A stretch of 26,534 bases of DNA from Pedobacter sp. (GTDB taxonomy: Bacteria > Bacteroidota > Bacteroidia > Sphingobacteriales > Sphingobacteriaceae), in assembly GCA_028287885.1 (NCBI GenBank), contig JAQBOT010000065.1:1-26534 (forward strand). Direction: 5' to 3'. The stretch's first letter is position 1. Each line of letters begins with the position of its first letter. Positions 23,268 to 26,534 of this stretch are shown piece by piece. A model generated the notes under the pieces. It saw only the letters and a program-made list of their open reading frames with translations, searched no databases and was not told where the DNA came from. The translations under genes and the position numbers were made by a program.

Positions 23268-24035
23268 ATGGATAATACTAAAGCCATCATAAGCGTAAAA
23301 AACCTTGTGAAAACATATGGCGACTTTACTGCGGTAAAAGGTATAAGCTTTGATGTTTATGAACACGAGATCTTCGGATTGCTCGGCCCTAACGGTGCCG
23401 GCAAAACGACGATGTTGGAAATTATCGAAACCCTTAGGGAAAAAACCTCAGGGGAGATATTGGTTGACGGCTTTTCTGTAGACAAACAAGCCAACGAGAT
23501 AAAGCAAATCATAGGGGTACAGCTTCAGGCAGCCGGCTACTACCCGAACTTGAATCTCCTGGAGCTAATGGAACTCTTCTCTGGTCTCTATGGTGTAGAT
23601 GTTAAGCCTATGGATATGCTGGAGAAGGTTAACCTTCAGGATAAAGCCAAGGCGAAATACAAAGCCCTTTCTGGCGGCCAGAAGCAACGGTTCTCCATTG
23701 CAACCACGCTTATCAACTCTCCGAAGATCATATTTCTTGATGAGCCCACGACAGGTCTTGACCCTCAGGCAAGGCGTAATCTTTGGGATCTAATTATTGA
23801 CATTCGAAAAAATGGTACTACAGTCGTGTTAACCACCCACTATATGGATGAGGCTGAACAACTTTGTGACCGCGTTGCCTTTGTGGAACACGGGGCGATC
23901 ATTGCTTTGGACACTCCAGACCAGCTGATCGACAACCTGGTTAACAGTGGCTTTGAACGGAAGAAAGAAGTTAAAAAGGCAAACCTGGAGGATGTTTTTA
24001 TCAACCTTACAGGTAAAGAGTGGCGAGAAGGCTAA
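23268..24035 (+). CDS. ABC transporter ATP-binding protein (ABC-2 type exporter)
   Basis: The protein has 255 residues. It shows Walker A GPNGAGKTT (40-48), the Q-loop GVQLQ near 83-87, the signature LSGGQKQR (134-141), Walker B IIFLDEP (154-160) with the D-loop TGLDP, and the switch His191 (LTTHYMDEAEQ). The form is that of CcmA/NatA/drug-exporter ATPases. The C-terminal tail (KANLEDVFINLTGKEWREG) is the typical end of this subfamily. It lies in the cytoplasm and pairs with the permease gene that begins one base after its stop. The substrate is not evident. Confidence 0.95.
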   Translation: MDNTKAIISVKNLVKTYGDFTAVKGISFDVYEHEIFGLLGPNGAGKTTMLEIIETLREKTSGEILVDGFSVDKQANEIKQIIGVQLQAAGYYPNLNLLELMELFSGLYGVDVKPMDMLEKVNLQDKAKAKYKALSGGQKQRFSIATTLINSPKIIFLDEPTTGLDPQARRNLWDLIIDIRKNGTTVVLTTHYMDEAEQLCDRVAFVEHGAIIALDTPDQLIDNLVNSGFERKKEVKKANLEDVFINLTGKEWREG

Positions 24036-24036
24036 C

Positions 24037-25128
24037 ATGAAAAAACCATACAACAATACAAAAGCTACACTTGCGCTTTCAAAAGCAAGTTTCCGTTCCA
24101 TCATGCGGAGTCCTTCTGCCGTGGTATTTACCCTTGCATTCCCGCTTATATTTATATTGGTGTTCGGATTTCTTGGTGGTGGCGGCACAAAAGTTAGCTT
24201 GGGAATAGCACCAGGATCGGACATCCATAACCCACTTATGGGCGCTCTACAGCAAATACCTGTTCTGCACCTGGTAACGGATGAAAGTGCCGCAGATTTG
24301 AACAATAGGCTTGAGAAAGGCGATATTGACGGCGTTATAGACATACAGCAGAACAAAAGCGGACTACCTGCTTACATCGCTAATGTTAAATATACCTCAG
24401 CTTCACTAGACAAAGGAAATATATTAAGGTCCTTGCTAAACAACCTGATGTATACGCTGAATTCGAGGGACACGAAGCCAAGTATCGCGCAGCTGAATGA
24501 AAGTACGATTCACGGCCGAATCTACCGAATGATCGACTTTATTTTACCGGGCCAACTCGGTTTTTCGCTGTTGAGTACAGGTGTTTTCGGCACAGCATTC
24601 GTTTTTTTTAGCTTACGGCAAACGTTGGTAATTAAAAGATTCTTTGCGACCCCTGTACGGCGGTCGAGCATTGTTATTGGTGAAGGTTTGGCAAGGATTG
24701 GCTTTGCACTTATAGGCGCGCTGTTTATCATTTTAATCGGTCGCTTCTTCTTTCATTTTACGCTCATACACGGCGCAATTACCGTGATTAACATGTTGAT
24801 CCTATCTACCCTTGGCGTCATTGTCTTTATGGGCTTTGGGTTTGTGGTATCCGGTATTGCGAAAAGTGAGAGTACAATACCTCCCATCTCGAACATCATA
24901 ACCTTACCACAGTTCCTTTTGTCTGGAACTTTTTTCTCTATTGAGAACTTCCCATCCTGGCTACAGCCGATCAGCAAGGCCTTGCCCCTGACCTATCTAA
25001 ACAATGGAATGCGTAAGATCGCATTTGAAGGGGCAGGACTATGGGACGTGAAGCATGAGATCCTAATCCTCTTTATATGGGGTTTTCTGATTTATGCGCT
25101 TGCCGTTAAAGTGTTTAAGTGGGAATAA
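24037..25128 (+). CDS. ABC-2 type transporter permease
   Basis: ATG 24037, one base after the ATPase stop (TAACATG), gives 363 aa. The open frame extends upstream to 23947, but that part overlaps the ATPase gene. The first membrane helix is at about 28-46 (AVVFTLAFPLIFILVFGFL). A periplasmic domain of about 130 residues follows, then five hydrophobic segments from about 170 to the end, with the conserved late region NIITLPQFLLSGTFFSIENF and ALPLTYLNNGMRKI. This matches the ABC2_membrane_3 type permeases of drug, lipid or polysaccharide exporters. It forms the export complex with the preceding ATPase as a likely dimer of both subunits. Confidence 0.93.
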   Translation: MKKPYNNTKATLALSKASFRSIMRSPSAVVFTLAFPLIFILVFGFLGGGGTKVSLGIAPGSDIHNPLMGALQQIPVLHLVTDESAADLNNRLEKGDIDGVIDIQQNKSGLPAYIANVKYTSASLDKGNILRSLLNNLMYTLNSRDTKPSIAQLNESTIHGRIYRMIDFILPGQLGFSLLSTGVFGTAFVFFSLRQTLVIKRFFATPVRRSSIVIGEGLARIGFALIGALFIILIGRFFFHFTLIHGAITVINMLILSTLGVIVFMGFGFVVSGIAKSESTIPPISNIITLPQFLLSGTFFSIENFPSWLQPISKALPLTYLNNGMRKIAFEGAGLWDVKHEILILFIWGFLIYALAVKVFKWE

Positions 25129-25166
25129 AAATTTTCTCATTCAAACCTTAATATTTATTAAATGTT

Positions 25167-25174
25167 TAACTTTG
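25167..25174 (+). promoter_or_regulatory. -7 element of the eno promoter
   Basis: TAACTTTG matches TAnnTTTG exactly and lies 62 bases before the eno ATG in a 108-base AT-rich gap. No clear TTG is seen at -33. Confidence 0.4.
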
Positions 25175-25224
25175 AACATACCTTAGTAATTGTAAGCTTT
25201 ACACTAAGATATATTTATACATAA

Positions 25225-26529
<1,305 letters not shown>

Positions 26530-26534
26530 ACTAT

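Overview
The window looks like chromosome of a Bacteroidota member, most likely a Sphingobacteriaceae such as Pedobacter. The grounds are a SusC/SusD pair, several TAnnTTTG-type -7 promoter elements in place of the E. coli pattern, few clear Shine-Dalgarno sequences, and many lipoproteins and TonB-dependent proteins. This placement is inferred from gene types and signals, not from a database search. No tRNA, rRNA, CRISPR array, insertion sequence or integrase was found. No gene-free stretch exceeds about 180 bases.

Region 1 (1-1823, minus): the start-proximal 570 codons of a BtuB-like TonB-dependent receptor that runs off the left edge, with a good promoter.

Region 2 (1824-17878, all minus): a compact polysaccharide utilization locus. 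In transcription order it encodes a membrane sensor/regulator (LamG-like plus Kelch propeller outside, one membrane helix, winged helix plus BTAD-like domain inside), SusC, SusD, a DUF3823 lipoprotein, an unassigned secreted TIM-barrel-like enzyme candidate, a GH92 alpha-mannosidase, a glutaminase A-family (DUF5127/DUF4965/DUF1793) protein, and a small cytoplasmic protein of unknown function. The last of these probably has its own promoter and ends in a terminator. The expected logic is that the regulator senses a glycan outside the cytoplasm and activates susC onward. SusCD and the DUF3823 lipoprotein would bind and import a mannose-containing oligosaccharide, which the three secreted enzymes trim. 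A strong hairpin between the transport genes and the enzyme genes may set their relative expression.

Region 3 (17916-20425): a YtxH-domain protein and a diheme c-type cytochrome (minus), then a divergent pair of secreted proteins of unknown function (plus).

Region 4 (20422-26534): housekeeping genes. An RluA-family pseudouridine synthase and panB form one minus-strand unit. Divergent from it run carA, an ABC-2 type exporter (ATPase and permease) and eno. The panB/carA gap holds two opposed -7 elements joined by an inverted repeat.

The most interesting items are the one-component Kelch-winged helix-BTAD regulator with its adjacent locus, and the 723-residue protein, which could be an undescribed or poorly described glycoside hydrolase.
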